From Agrilactobacillus fermenti (GTDB lineage: Bacteria; Bacillota; Bacilli; Lactobacillales; Lactobacillaceae), in contig NZ_JACGCJ010000001.1 in assembly GCF_021030645.1 (NCBI RefSeq), positions 62,001-126,000 on the forward strand: 64,000 nucleotides of DNA. Reading direction: 5' to 3'. Positions 52,319-61,929 of the stretch are shown in pieces. Every line of letters begins with the position of its first letter. Positions within the stretch are counted from its first letter, which is position 1. Both the position numbers and the translations under genes were made by a program. The notes below the pieces were generated by a model. It was not told where the DNA came from. It did not search any database and was given only the letters and a program-made list of their open reading frames with translations.

Positions 52319-53425
52319 ATGAATAATAATGAAATTAAAGCTTTACAAAGTGATTTTTTAAATTGGTATGATCAAAATAAACGCCCGTTACCTTGGCGAG
52401 AGAATCAGGAACCTTATTATGTCTGGCTGTCAGAAATCATGCTGCAACAGACGCAGGTACAAACGGTGATGCCTTATTTTGAACGCTTCATTCAAGCCTT
52501 ACCAACTTTGGCTGATTTGGCACAAGTGCCTGATGATACCCTGATGAAATTATGGGAAGGTCTGGGGTATTACTCTCGGGCGCGTAATTTAAAACGTGCA
52601 GCCCAGCAGATCATGACGGATTATCATGGCACGTTCCCCCAGACAGCAGCCGAGCTGGAACAGATCATTGGCATCGGGCCATATACCGCTGGTGCTATTG
52701 CCAGTATTGCTTTTGGAGAAGCCGTTCCCGCAGTGGATGGTAATGCCTATCGTGTTTTTAGCCGCTTATTCGATGACACCACTGACATTAGCAAAAGCTC
52801 AGCCAGGCAGCATTTTGCCAACGAGATCGCTCCACTGGTACCCAAAGAGCGGCCGGGTGATTTTAATCAGGCCGTGATGGATCTGGGGTCAAGTATTTGT
52901 ACAACCAAAGATCCCGCTTGTCTGCTTTGCCCATTACAGCCGTATTGTCAGGCTTATGCCCAAGGCAAGCAGTTAGAACGACCAGTTAAGACTAAAAAAA
53001 TCAAGAAAAAACGCGAACAGTATTTGGCGCTGGTGATCCATGATGAACAGGGACGGGTGCTGTTACAAGAACGCCCAGCTAAAGGTGTTTTAAGTGGCTT
53101 ATATACTTATCCATTGATCAATGAAGCTAATCTGTTGTCAGAAAGTCAAAAAGTGATCACGTCAACGCAAATCGCTGCTTTTTTTAAGGCTCAATACGAA
53201 TTGACATTGCAACAGGTGCAACTGCTACCAGTCAAGCCAGTAACTCATATTTTTACACATCTACATTGGCAGTTAACGTTATACACGGCAAGCATTGATG
53301 CCAACGCAAATCTGGCCTACTTTCCCGGCCGCTTTTTTACGACTGCTGCCATAGCGGAGCAAGGGCTACCGACATTGCAGAAAAAGTTGCAGGCCCGCTT
53401 TGCTGCTTACCAAAAGAATGTTTAG
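52319..53425 (+). CDS. mutY: A/G-specific adenine DNA glycosylase MutY
   Basis: Removes adenine opposite 8-oxoguanine. The 368-residue enzyme has PLPWRENQEPYYVWLSEIML with the catalytic glutamate, the helix-hairpin-helix LEQIIGIGPYTAGAIASIAF, PAVDGNAYRVFSRLF with the catalytic aspartate, and an intact Fe-S loop C-x6-C-x2-C-x5-C (CTTKDPACLLCPLQPYC). The C-terminal Nudix-like domain (from about residue 235) reads 8-oxoG. Intact Fe-S ligands here contrast with their loss in the two uracil methyltransferases. Confidence 0.95.
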   Translation: MNNNEIKALQSDFLNWYDQNKRPLPWRENQEPYYVWLSEIMLQQTQVQTVMPYFERFIQALPTLADLAQVPDDTLMKLWEGLGYYSRARNLKRAAQQIMTDYHGTFPQTAAELEQIIGIGPYTAGAIASIAFGEAVPAVDGNAYRVFSRLFDDTTDISKSSARQHFANEIAPLVPKERPGDFNQAVMDLGSSICTTKDPACLLCPLQPYCQAYAQGKQLERPVKTKKIKKKREQYLALVIHDEQGRVLLQERPAKGVLSGLYTYPLINEANLLSESQKVITSTQIAAFFKAQYELTLQQVQLLPVKPVTHIFTHLHWQLTLYTASIDANANLAYFPGRFFTTAAIAEQGLPTLQKKLQARFAAYQKNV

Positions 53426-53468
53426 GAAAAAGGCTTACTTTCTGTTATAATATTACAGGAAATCGTAT

Positions 53469-54023
53469 TTGAAAGCTGGGTCGGCAATGCTTGTTCCCAA
53501 AGAAGGAGACTACATTGCGATTCAAAGTTATAAACATGATGGGAGCTTACATCGGACCTGGCGAGACACAATGGTTTTAAAGACCAGCGAATATGAGTTG
53601 ATTGGTTGCAATGATCATACATTAGTAACCGAATCCGATGGCCGTCGATGGTTGACCCGTGAGCCGGCAATTATATATTTTCATAAGCGTTACTGGTTTA
53701 ATATTATTGCCATGATTCGCGAAAGTGGCGTGGCGTATTATTGTAACTTGGCGTCGCCTTATGTATTAGACAAAGAGGCGCTGAAGTATATCGATTATGA
53801 TTTAGATGTTAAGGTTTTTGCAAACGGTGAAAAACGTTTGTTAGATGTGGATGAGTACGAAGCGCATGCACAACAGTGGCATTATTCCGCTGAAGTGGAT
53901 CACATTTTAAAAGCAAATGTTAAAATACTAGTCGATTGGATCAATAACAAACGCGGTCCATTTTCAAAAGAGTACGTTGATATTTGGTATAATCGCTATC
54001 TGGAGCTATCCCATCGTCAATGA
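53469..54023 (+). CDS. DUF402 nucleoside di/triphosphate phosphatase, YgaC/Ntdp type
   Basis: A 184-residue protein of the family to which Bacillus YgaC and staphylococcal Ntdp belong; these hydrolyse NTPs and NDPs. Typical blocks are [55 protein letters not shown] and [20 protein letters not shown]. The TTG at 53469 is taken as start because AGGAA lies 7 bases before it; the ATG at 53487 matches the usual family N terminus but lacks a ribosome site. TATAAT at 53446 suggests its own promoter. A terminator follows. Confidence 0.88.
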   Translation: MKAGSAMLVPKEGDYIAIQSYKHDGSLHRTWRDTMVLKTSEYELIGCNDHTLVTESDGRRWLTREPAIIYFHKRYWFNIIAMIRESGVAYYCNLASPYVLDKEALKYIDYDLDVKVFANGEKRLLDVDEYEAHAQQWHYSAEVDHILKANVKILVDWINNKRGPFSKEYVDIWYNRYLELSHRQ

Positions 54024-54040
54024 GAATCGCAGCGTAGAAG

Positions 54041-54086
54041 CGGGGCCGGAGCAGAACTTAGGTTTTGTCTAACCGGTCTCGTTTTT
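54041..54086 (+). terminator. Terminator after the YgaC-type gene
   Basis: CGGGGCCGG and CCGGTCTCG pair with G-T wobbles; the loop (CAGAACTTAGGTTTTGTC) resembles the ACAAAAC-TTA-GTTTTGT core of the repeat-associated hairpins; T5 follows. Confidence 0.6.
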
Positions 54087-54112
54087 GAGTTCAATTAGGA
54101 GGCAGAGCATCA

Positions 54113-54928
54113 ATGGCAAGAAAAAAACAGCCGCAGACTAAATTGCCGAAAGCTGTTTTGGGTATGTTTGTGGTATTGGTGGCATTGGTCACGTATTTAG
54201 GCCACAATTCCAGTCGTGAAACCACACCCACATATCCAACTAATGAAACACGCAGTATCCAAAGTTCAAGTCAATCACAGGCGCAGCCACCTGCAAATAA
54301 TCAAACAAAGTCGACACAAGGCACCGTTGCTTCCGACCAACAATTGGCTGATTTGCAATATAATGGGCGCCAAATCATTGCTATTAATAATAATCAGCCG
54401 ACCTTTAGTCAAAGTGATCTTTCCTTGGCCCGCGGCAGCTGGCAGCATTATAGTGATTTAGATCAATATAATCGTGCGGGTTTGGCTGATGCCATGCTGG
54501 GTAAAGATTTAATGCCGACGGAGAAACGAGAACGCCTCTATGTTCGACCCACGGGCTATCACAACAAGAAGATTCGCATCGGAAATCATCAAGATTGGCT
54601 CTATAATCGATGTCATTTGATTGGCTACCAGCTGACAGGTCAAAATAATAATTTAAAAAATCTCGTGACAGGGACGCGATCATTGAACGATCCAGCCATG
54701 ACTTATTATGAAAATCGCGTCGCTACTTATATCAAGACAACGGGTCATCATGTTCGTTATCAAGTTCGGCCTGTTTTTGTAGGCAATGAACTTGTTGCCC
54801 GGGGCATTCAAATGCAAGGCCGCTCCATTGAGGATGCTCAAATTTCGTTTAATATTTATATTTTCAATATTCAAAGTGGCTATCACATCAATTATTTAGA
54901 TGGGACAAGCCAAGTGGCCACAGGTTAG
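54113..54928 (+). CDS. Membrane-anchored DNA/RNA non-specific endonuclease
   Basis: A 271-residue nuclease. An N-terminal hydrophobic segment (AVLGMFVVLVALVTYLG) acts as signal anchor, followed by a Ser/Gln-rich linker to about residue 70. The beta-beta-alpha metal domain holds NRCHLIGYQLTG (in place of DRGH; H168 would be the general base), NNNLKNLVTGTRSLN with the metal-binding asparagine, and MTYYENRVATYI. Related enzymes in streptococci take part in DNA uptake or nutrient release. AGGAGG lies about 11 bases before the ATG. A hypothetical gene follows 9 bases later. Confidence 0.88.
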   Translation: MARKKQPQTKLPKAVLGMFVVLVALVTYLGHNSSRETTPTYPTNETRSIQSSSQSQAQPPANNQTKSTQGTVASDQQLADLQYNGRQIIAINNNQPTFSQSDLSLARGSWQHYSDLDQYNRAGLADAMLGKDLMPTEKRERLYVRPTGYHNKKIRIGNHQDWLYNRCHLIGYQLTGQNNNLKNLVTGTRSLNDPAMTYYENRVATYIKTTGHHVRYQVRPVFVGNELVARGIQMQGRSIEDAQISFNIYIFNIQSGYHINYLDGTSQVATG

Positions 54929-54937
54929 GAGTTAATC

Positions 54938-55468
54938 ATGACAACTACAAAACAAGTAAGTGCATTACAATTCATTGGGAAACCCTTTTTACCATCGATG
55001 TTAGATGAAAAGGGCAGTTTGGCTTCAGCTTGGCTTGAAATGGCTGATGATGGTTCTTTAGATCGGTTAGACCAGTTTGCTTTAGAGCAACAGCAAACCT
55101 TGACCCGAGCAACACTGGTTGCTTTTTCACCTTACAGTTTCGTTGCTTGGATCGGTGGTATTTTTTCAGCAGAGATTCAAGCACCCACAGAGTTCAAAAA
55201 TATTGTCTTACCAGCCAGTGAAGTTGCTTTTAATGAAACACCAACACAAACTCAAATCTGGCAGCTGCCACTAAACAGTATCGTGGGATTAGCCATGGAT
55301 AAACTTGAGAAACAACACGTCCAGTTACCCAACCACTTAGGCCAAACCGATAAACCCTATTTTTTGGAATATTATGATTTAAATCCACAATTTGAAGTAA
55401 CCAAACTCACCCAATACATCTATCTAGGCAAGGAAACCAATAATGGCGACGAAACCTATTATGATTAA
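54938..55468 (+). CDS. Hypothetical 176-residue protein
   Basis: A soluble acidic protein, MTTTKQVSALQFIGKPFLPS..., with regions LTRATLVAFSPYSFVAWIGG and IFSAEIQAPTEFKNIVLPAS and a C terminus FLEYYDLNPQFEVTKLTQYI. The alternating pattern might be a GyrI/effector-binding-like alpha-beta fold, but I do not recognise a family with confidence. AGGAG lies 8 bases before the ATG, and the 9-base gap from the nuclease gene suggests one operon. A diverged hairpin repeat begins right after its stop. Confidence 0.65.
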   Translation: MTTTKQVSALQFIGKPFLPSMLDEKGSLASAWLEMADDGSLDRLDQFALEQQQTLTRATLVAFSPYSFVAWIGGIFSAEIQAPTEFKNIVLPASEVAFNETPTQTQIWQLPLNSIVGLAMDKLEKQHVQLPNHLGQTDKPYFLEYYDLNPQFEVTKLTQYIYLGKETNNGDETYYD

Positions 55469-55476
55469 GAATAAAA

Positions 55477-55588
55477 GAGCGCGATGACAGCCGCTTAACT
55501 TTCGAGCACTAACGAGAATCACGATAAATGGTGATTTGCCCATTTGAGTGATTCATAGTTAGGTGAGAAAGTTGGCTGTCAGAGCGCG
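55477..55588. repeat. Interspersed hairpin repeat, copy D (outer stem sequence changed)
   Basis: The inner arms are standard (CACTAACGAGAATCACGA and CATTTGAGTGATTCATAGTT). The outer arms are GACAGCC (55486-55492) and GGCTGTC (55574-55580) instead of GACAAAAGGC and GCCTTTTG. Pairing is kept although the sequence differs on both sides. Confidence 0.85.
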
Positions 55589-55607
55589 TTTCAGTTAAAT
55601 ACAAAGA

Positions 55608-55654
55608 TAAAAAAACAGCTCGTGTTCGGGATAGCGAACATCAGCTGTTTTTTT
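55608..55654. terminator. Bidirectional terminator
   Basis: AAAAAACAGCT and AGCTGTTTTTT pair, with an inner TGTTCG/CGAACA stem. It closes the nuclease operon and the convergent membrane-protein gene. Confidence 0.85.
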
Positions 55655-55676
55655 CAAAATCAATATAAAAGAAATA

Positions 55677-56135
55677 CTATTCTGCCCCATCCACACTAAG
55701 CAAATCGTATTCTAAGTAGGCGCCGATCAGTGTGAAAACAAACATGGCTGCGATCACGATACCAAGCAAGCTGCCCCAAATTTGATTTTGGGTGAAAAGC
55801 TGCCGAATGCCCCAGGTAGAAACACCTGAGAGCACAAAATCAACGATCAAATTAGAAATGATTTTGCGGTGTGATTGCGTGATCCAGAAACTATTAACTA
55901 GAAAACGCAAAAATTTATTATTTACAAAATCTAAAATAATCTCAAGCGGCCGCTCAACCGTCACTTTGACAGCCAGCATGATAAAGCTGCCAACAATACT
56001 GCCAATAATTGTCCGCCATAAACTTGCACTATGAAGAACTAAGGCATTAAAGGCAATGCCGATCAAGGCAAGGCTTAAAATATAAGGAATAACTAACAAA
56101 AAGGTGTAAACAAGAATTGCTTTTTTATTTGACAT
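55677..56135 (-). CDS. Hypothetical membrane protein, four helices
   Basis: A 152-residue protein with four predicted membrane helices (AILVYTFLLVIPYILSLALI, IIGSIVGSFIMLAVKV, LIVDFVLSGVSTWGIRQLF, LLGIVIAAMFVFTLIGAYL) and short loops. No family recognised. It lies 9 bases downstream of the GNAT gene in the same direction, so the two are likely co-transcribed. The ATG has AGGAGC about 6 bases upstream. Confidence 0.7.
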   Translation of the reverse strand: MSNKKAILVYTFLLVIPYILSLALIGIAFNALVLHSASLWRTIIGSIVGSFIMLAVKVTVERPLEIILDFVNNKFLRFLVNSFWITQSHRKIISNLIVDFVLSGVSTWGIRQLFTQNQIWGSLLGIVIAAMFVFTLIGAYLEYDLLSVDGAE

Positions 56136-56144
56136 AATACGCTC

Positions 56145-56591
56145 CTAACTAAATTCTTGACGCATTTCGCGGTGGGGAATGCCAGCATCCATATATAAAG
56201 GTATTTCCGGCATTAACTTGAACCCTAATTTCTCATAAAAATGAATGGCATGCTGCTGGGCACCTAATTGTAGGGCTTTTTGGGAAAAGTTTTGCTGCTG
56301 GTAGGCAATCAAGGCTTCGATTACCGTAGCCCCTAAATGTTGTTGGCGATGATCTGCTAGCACAGCAACGCGCTGAACTAAGTTGTAATCTTTGTCAGCT
56401 AACGGCAATAGTCGTGCTGTTGCCACCGGTTGTGCCTGATCATAAGCCACAAAATAAATGGCTTTGGCTTCATTGTCATCAACTTCAAGAGCGAGGGGCA
56501 CATGCTGTTCGACCACAAAAACAGCTTTACGAATCTTCAAAGCAGCTTGGTATATTTCGCTATGTATATCTTTTGTATGTTTAACTGACAT
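56145..56591 (-). CDS. GNAT family N-acetyltransferase
   Basis: A 148-residue acetyltransferase. Elements in order: EIYQAALKIRKAVFVVEQHV (typical of the ElaA-like branch), ATARLLPLADKDYNLVQRVA (strand beta4), VLADHRQQHLGATVIEALIA (acetyl-CoA loop, here H-R-Q-Q-H-L-G for Q/RxxGxG/A), and AIHFYEKLGFKLMPEIPLYM. Substrate unknown. The start at 56591 (MSVKHTKD) is chosen for GAGGTG 7 bases upstream, over 56603. Divergent from the AI-2E family gene, 67 bases apart. Confidence 0.85.
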   Translation of the reverse strand: MSVKHTKDIHSEIYQAALKIRKAVFVVEQHVPLALEVDDNEAKAIYFVAYDQAQPVATARLLPLADKDYNLVQRVAVLADHRQQHLGATVIEALIAYQQQNFSQKALQLGAQQHAIHFYEKLGFKLMPEIPLYMDAGIPHREMRQEFS

Positions 56592-56658
56592 AAAGCACCT
56601 CAATATTTATATTATAATGTATTATAGTATAAAATCCTTCTTTAGGGAGTTCATATTT

Positions 56659-57810
56659 ATGGTAAAAAAAATGAAAGAGTCCAGAATCATCCTTTGGCTG
56701 GGGATTTTATTGCTTGTTGCCACTTTGATATTGGTCTTATCTAAGATTCAATTTCTATTTGCACCAATTGGTACTTTTATTTCGACTTTATTTACACCAG
56801 TTGTTGCGGCCGGATTTCTGTATTATCTTTTGAATCCCATTGTCAATTTACTAGAAAAAGTAAAAATTAAACGTGGCTTAGGTATTTTGATCGTATTTTT
56901 GGCGTTGATTTTGGCACTTGTGGGGATCGTCATGACGGTGATTCCTAATTTGGTTTCTCAGATCACATCATTGGTCAACAACTTGCCAGAATTTATTCGC
57001 GAATTACAGCACTTATTAGCCAAAGCAAGCGAACATCCTTGGTTACGGAAACTCAACTTAGAATCTTTGCTCCAAGGGAAAAGTTTTAAGCCCAGTACTT
57101 TAGCTAAGAATAGTCTCATGGCAGTGACCAGTAATTTAGGCTCGGTTGTCAGTATGACGGCTAATATCGTGATCAATTTGATTACGATCCCAGTGATTCT
57201 ATTTTATTTTTTACGAGACGGTTATCGTTTTGGACCGAATATTCAACGCTTCTTCCCTGAACGTTTTCGGAGTCAAGTTGGCGAACTGCTTCATAAGATG
57301 AATGCCACGATTTCCCGCTACTTTGCGGGCCAAATGATTGAGTGTTTGTTCGTCGGCACGTTTACATTTATTGGCTACACGATTTTAGGCATGCCCTATG
57401 CTTTTCTATTAGGGTTCATTGCCGGGATTGCCAATATTATCCCTTATTTGGGACCATACATTGGTATTGCCCCGGCTTTGATCATTGCCTTTACGATTTC
57501 TTTTCCCAAGGCGATCGCGGTGGTTATTGTAGTTTTGATCGTGCAGCAGGTAGACGGGAACTTTATTTATCCTAATGTCGTTGGCAAAGCACTGAATATT
57601 CATCCGTTAACGATCATCTTAATTTTACTAGCTGCTGGTAATTTAGCTGGATTATTGGGGATGATTTTAGCAATTCCGGTTTATGCGGTTGCTAAAACAG
57701 TTGTCACTTATATGATCAACCTATATCGGTTGAGTCGCGAGACGGATATTTCCGAGCCAGAGATACCGATTGACGGGCATGACACGACGGAACGTAAGGA
57801 TAAAAATTGA
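56659..57810 (+). CDS. AI-2E family transporter
   Basis: A 383-residue membrane protein of the YdbI/YhhT/TqsA family, about eight helices. Members export small molecules or exchange sodium for protons; named after autoinducer-2 export, but substrates vary. Recognisable regions are FTPVVAAGFLYYLLNPIVNL, the long amphipathic middle, and GFIAGIANIIPYLGPYIGIA with PNVVGKALNIHPLTIILILL. The start at 56659 (MVKKMKES) follows AGGGAG by 9 bases; the frame is open further upstream, antisense to the GNAT gene, but that is not coding. The tail is charged. Confidence 0.88.
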   Translation: MVKKMKESRIILWLGILLLVATLILVLSKIQFLFAPIGTFISTLFTPVVAAGFLYYLLNPIVNLLEKVKIKRGLGILIVFLALILALVGIVMTVIPNLVSQITSLVNNLPEFIRELQHLLAKASEHPWLRKLNLESLLQGKSFKPSTLAKNSLMAVTSNLGSVVSMTANIVINLITIPVILFYFLRDGYRFGPNIQRFFPERFRSQVGELLHKMNATISRYFAGQMIECLFVGTFTFIGYTILGMPYAFLLGFIAGIANIIPYLGPYIGIAPALIIAFTISFPKAIAVVIVVLIVQQVDGNFIYPNVVGKALNIHPLTIILILLAAGNLAGLLGMILAIPVYAVAKTVVTYMINLYRLSRETDISEPEIPIDGHDTTERKDKN

Positions 57811-57876
57811 ATTTCCTAGGTTAAATTGCTATAATTTTTTTACTATAATTAATTTAAGAAAAGAGTGAAAACAACT

Positions 57877-59214
57877 ATGAGTGGTGATGGTGGTTCGGCC
57901 ACAGGGCAGATAATTTTGATCATTATTTTAACGATGGTAAATGCTTTTTTTGCGGCCGCAGAAATGGCGATCGTGTCTGTTAATCGAGGTAAGATTCAAT
58001 CTGAAGCCGATGCTGGCGATAAGAAAGCTTTGAAGTTGATTGGGGTTATGAATAATTCCTCTCGCTTTTTAGCAACAATTCAAGTGGCAATTACCTTTGC
58101 TGGGTTCTTATCTTCAGCTAGTGCAGCGACTTCCTTGGCAGGCTATTTAACGCCACTTCTTGGTGATATCCCGGCAGCTCATGAGATTGCTGTGGTTCTG
58201 ATCACAATTGCTTTATCGTATGTTTCATTAGTTTTTGGGGAGTTATTCCCGAAACAAGTAGCGCTCTCTAAAGCAGAGGCAGTCGCTAAATTTACAGTTC
58301 GACCGGTACAAATTGTCGGTTATGCCATGCGGCCCTTTGTTTGGCTGTTATCAGCTTCGACAAACTTATTATTGAAAATCGTGCCGATTGATTTCTCCAA
58401 AGAAAGCGACCAAATGACCCGGGATGAGATGTTATCTGTGATCCAAAATTCACGTAAAACGGGGATTATTGCGCCGGATGAATTCGAAATGTTATCTGGA
58501 ATTATTTCTTTTAGTGATAAAATGGCGCGAGAAGTTATGGTACCGCGAACAGATGCTTTTATGGTCAATCTTGATGATGATGATCAGAAAAATATCGTTC
58601 AAATTTTGAGTGAGCCATACTCCCGTGTCCCCGTTTATCAAGGGGAAAAAGACACGGTCGTTGGGTTAGTACACATCAAGAATATTTTACGCATGGCTCA
58701 TGAAGTGGGCTTTGATACGTTAAAATTAGCGGACGTCATGACGGAACCTTTATTTGTTCCAGAGACAATGACCATCGATGATTTACTGTTAGAGTTTAAG
58801 AAAACCCAACAACAAATGGCTATTTTATTAGATGAGTATGGTGGCGTTGTCGGTTTGGTTACAATCGAAGACTTACTGGAAGAGATCGTTGGGGAGATCG
58901 ATGATGAATCTGATCAAGCCGAACAGTTGGTTACACCTTTAAGTGAGACTGAGTTTGTGGTCTTAGGGAAGATGCCCTTGGATGATTTTAATGCTTATTT
59001 TCATACAGATATTGATAACCCCGATGTTGATACGATTGCTGGTTACATGATCACTGAATTAGGTGTAATTCCAACCAATCATCAAAGACTAGAATTGGTC
59101 CTGCCTAATGATATTCATTTATTTACTGAAAAAATGGATGGGTCAAGACTAGAAACGATTGTGGTCAAACGGCCTGAAAGTGTGACGCCAGATACTGAGC
59201 GTGAGCCATCATAG
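57877..59214 (+). CDS. CNNM/HlyC-CorC family membrane protein
   Basis: A 445-residue protein with an N-terminal DUF21 membrane domain (LTMVNAFFAAAEMAIVSVNR, SLVFGELFPKQVALSKAEAV), two CBS domains (around residues 205-325, with VMVPRTDAF and DEYGGVVGLVTIEDLLEEIV) and a C-terminal CorC_HlyC domain (TEFVVLGKMPLDDFNAYFHT). Relatives move magnesium across the membrane. The ATG at 57877 is taken; a GTG four codons earlier is in frame. Single gene with an A-rich leader. Confidence 0.9.
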   Translation: MSGDGGSATGQIILIIILTMVNAFFAAAEMAIVSVNRGKIQSEADAGDKKALKLIGVMNNSSRFLATIQVAITFAGFLSSASAATSLAGYLTPLLGDIPAAHEIAVVLITIALSYVSLVFGELFPKQVALSKAEAVAKFTVRPVQIVGYAMRPFVWLLSASTNLLLKIVPIDFSKESDQMTRDEMLSVIQNSRKTGIIAPDEFEMLSGIISFSDKMAREVMVPRTDAFMVNLDDDDQKNIVQILSEPYSRVPVYQGEKDTVVGLVHIKNILRMAHEVGFDTLKLADVMTEPLFVPETMTIDDLLLEFKKTQQQMAILLDEYGGVVGLVTIEDLLEEIVGEIDDESDQAEQLVTPLSETEFVVLGKMPLDDFNAYFHTDIDNPDVDTIAGYMITELGVIPTNHQRLELVLPNDIHLFTEKMDGSRLETIVVKRPESVTPDTEREPS

Positions 59215-59304
59215 GCTTAAGATTGCAGCAGTAGGCCATTTGATTTTTAATCAAATAAATGATAGAAACAGCGTTGATCTAATTAAGAAAGAAAGAGGCT
59301 AGGA

Positions 59305-60888
59305 TTGAATACATTAGCAGATTTACAAACAGCCGTGGATAAACGGCGTACGTTTGCCATCATTTCTCACCCGGATGCTGGTAAGACGACAATTACAGAA
59401 CAATTACTTTTACTAGGTGGTGTCATCCGCAGTGCCGGGACGGTTAAGGGTAAAAAATCCGGTCATTACGCTACTTCAGACTGGATGGCAATTGAAAAGC
59501 AGCGGGGCATCTCAGTCACAAGTTCCGTGATGCAGTTTGACTATGCTGGTAAACGGATCAATATTTTAGATACACCAGGACATGAGGATTTTTCTGAGGA
59601 TACGTACCGAACTTTGATGGCGGTGGATGCTGCTGTCATGGTGATTGATTCGGCTAAGGGTATCGAGCCACAAACTAAAAAATTATTCAAAGTTGTTAAA
59701 CAGCGGGGCATTCCGATTTTTACTTTCATGAATAAGCTAGATCGCGATGGTCGGGAACCGCTAGATTTGATTGCGGAACTAGAAGAACTGTTAAATATTG
59801 AGGGTTATGCGATGAATTGGCCCATTGGTATGGGTAAGGGCCTAAAGGGTCTATATGACCGAGCTAATCAACGCGTTGAACTTTATCGGCCTGAAACAGA
59901 AGCCCAGCGGTTCTTGCCTTTAGATGAGCAAGGGCAATTAACTGTAGCTAGCGATTTGGTTAAGGATAATGTTTACCAACAAGCGTTGGATGATGTGGAT
60001 CTTTTGAACGAAGCTGGTAATGCTTTTGATCCAGATAAAATCAAGCGGGGCGACCAGACACCAGTCTTTTTCGGGTCAGCTTTAACGAATTTTGGGGTGG
60101 AGACTTTTCTGCAGTCATTCTTGGAAATGGCACCAGCGCCAGCCAAACATGTCATTAACGATGGCGATGAAAGTTTGAGCCCGGAAGATCGCCGTTTCTC
60201 TGGCTTTGTCTTTAAAATTCAAGCGAATATGAATCCCAATCATCGCGACCGAATCGCTTTTGTTCGTATTTGCTCTGGTGTTTTTGAGAAGGGTATGGAT
60301 GTCACTTTAGCTCGGACGCAAAAAACCTTACGTTTGAATAATGCGACTGAATTTATGTCGGATGAACGTGAGAATGTTGAAAATGCAGTGGCTGGTGATA
60401 TTGTTGGTTTATATGATACTGGGAATTTCCAAATCGGCGACAGTATTTATCAAGGTAAAGAAAAAATCAAGTTTGCGCCTTTACCACAATTTACACCGGA
60501 ATTATTTGTCCGCGTGACACCTAAGAATGTCATGAAACAAAAATCATTCCATAAGGGGATGCAGCAACTTGTTCAAGAAGGGGCGATCCAGCTGTATCGG
60601 ACCTATACGACTGATGATTATATTCTGGGGGCTGTGGGACAACTGCAATTTGAAGTCTTCCAATTTCGCATGAAAAATGAATATAATTCTGAAGTGATCA
60701 TGACCCCAATTGGTTCGCGGACAGCACGTTGGGTTGATCCTGAACAATTGGATGAAAAGATGTCCTCTTCACGAAATCTATTGGTCAAAGATGTGCATGG
60801 GGCGCCATTGTTCTTGTTTGAAAATGCTTTTGCTGAACGCTGGTTCCATGACAAATATCCGGATGTGAAATTAACAGCAAAACTATAA
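59305..60888 (+). CDS. prfC: Peptide chain release factor 3
   Basis: GTPase that recycles RF1/RF2 after translation termination. The 527-residue protein has G1 SHPDAGKTT (residues 21-29), the switch region [21 protein letters not shown]3 [12 protein letters not shown] and G4 NKLDRD, then EF-Tu-like domain II ([20 protein letters not shown]) and the C-terminal domain III. The start is TTG at 59305, with GAAAGAGG upstream. It is followed 26 bases later by apbE, though the two functions are not obviously linked. Confidence 0.95.
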   Translation: MNTLADLQTAVDKRRTFAIISHPDAGKTTITEQLLLLGGVIRSAGTVKGKKSGHYATSDWMAIEKQRGISVTSSVMQFDYAGKRINILDTPGHEDFSEDTYRTLMAVDAAVMVIDSAKGIEPQTKKLFKVVKQRGIPIFTFMNKLDRDGREPLDLIAELEELLNIEGYAMNWPIGMGKGLKGLYDRANQRVELYRPETEAQRFLPLDEQGQLTVASDLVKDNVYQQALDDVDLLNEAGNAFDPDKIKRGDQTPVFFGSALTNFGVETFLQSFLEMAPAPAKHVINDGDESLSPEDRRFSGFVFKIQANMNPNHRDRIAFVRICSGVFEKGMDVTLARTQKTLRLNNATEFMSDERENVENAVAGDIVGLYDTGNFQIGDSIYQGKEKIKFAPLPQFTPELFVRVTPKNVMKQKSFHKGMQQLVQEGAIQLYRTYTTDDYILGAVGQLQFEVFQFRMKNEYNSEVIMTPIGSRTARWVDPEQLDEKMSSSRNLLVKDVHGAPLFLFENAFAERWFHDKYPDVKLTAKL

Positions 60889-60914
60889 TTTATACGAATC
60901 AGAGATGAAGACAC

Positions 60915-61844
60915 ATGACAACGCAAACTAGGACGATTCATTTAATGGGTACGGTCATTACATTGACCGTGACCCATGACGATCCAGAGCCAATTTTGGC
61001 AACTTGTGCGGCACGGTTAAAGATTTATGAACATCGCTTTAGTGCCAATGATGCTGCTTCGGAGTTAATGCAAGTCAATCGTTTTGCGGGCCAACATGGT
61101 GTGCAGGTACATCCAGAGCTATATGATTTGATCAAACTTGGCAAGTTTTACAGTCGGTTACCAGACGGTAATTTGAATATTGCTATAGGGCCTTTAGTAA
61201 AAACTTGGCATATCGGTTTTGCCGATGCGCGAGTGCCAAGCCATGCAGAAATTCAAACAGCTTTAGCTAAAATTGATCCGAACAATATTCAACTTGATGA
61301 CGCAGTGCATCAAGTTTTTTTACTACAAGCAGGTATGGAGATTGATCTAGGTGCTTTAGCAAAGGGCTATATTGGGGATTTGCTGGTGCGCTATCTCAAA
61401 AAGGTTGGTGTCACTTCAGCACTACTGAATTTAGGCGGCAATGTAATTGCAATAGGCCAAAATCCGAGCCATACAGATCAAGCTTGGCATGTGGGGATTC
61501 AAGATCCTAAATTGCCCTTAGGCAACTATAAATTGGTGATCCCAGTTGTCAATCGTTCGGTAGTTACTTCAGGCATTTATGAACGTCAGTTGGTGACCCA
61601 ATCGGGGACATACCATCACATTCTAGATCGTCATACTGGTTATCCAATTGAAACTAATGTCACAAGTCTAACAATTCTATCTAACCAGTCAGTGACCGGG
61701 GAAATATGGACAACCGAGCTTTTTGGCAAACCTGTGGCAACAATCTTGAAAACTGTTTCATTGTTGTCAGACGTTGATGCCATTGTGATTACCCAGAGTG
61801 GTCAAGTTTATGATACGCGAACAAAAACAACTATGATTGAATAG
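60915..61844 (+). CDS. apbE: FAD:protein FMN transferase, ApbE family
   Basis: Attaches FMN covalently to threonine in flavoproteins. The 309-residue protein shows MGTVITLTV at the N terminus, the flavin site ALAKGYIGDLLVRYLKK and LNLGGNVIAIG, and the late block YHHILDRHTGYPIETNVTS. There is no signal peptide or lipobox, so it acts in the cytoplasm, unlike periplasmic or lipoprotein forms. The two genes that follow encode flavin reductase-like proteins, suggesting a flavin-based redox module whose FMN-accepting partner would lie beyond the window. Confidence 0.92.
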   Translation: MTTQTRTIHLMGTVITLTVTHDDPEPILATCAARLKIYEHRFSANDAASELMQVNRFAGQHGVQVHPELYDLIKLGKFYSRLPDGNLNIAIGPLVKTWHIGFADARVPSHAEIQTALAKIDPNNIQLDDAVHQVFLLQAGMEIDLGALAKGYIGDLLVRYLKKVGVTSALLNLGGNVIAIGQNPSHTDQAWHVGIQDPKLPLGNYKLVIPVVNRSVVTSGIYERQLVTQSGTYHHILDRHTGYPIETNVTSLTILSNQSVTGEIWTTELFGKPVATILKTVSLLSDVDAIVITQSGQVYDTRTKTTMIE

Positions 61845-61929
61845 TACACAAGACTATGACATAATAGCTTTGTGATTTGTTTAATATGTATTAGGTCAAA
61901 TTGATCTAACAAGAAGGATGTTGAGCATA

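Noticed and set aside
52319-53425. Loss of the Fe-S cluster in MutY, to match the two methyltransferases
   Set aside because: The C-x6-C-x2-C-x5-C loop is complete.
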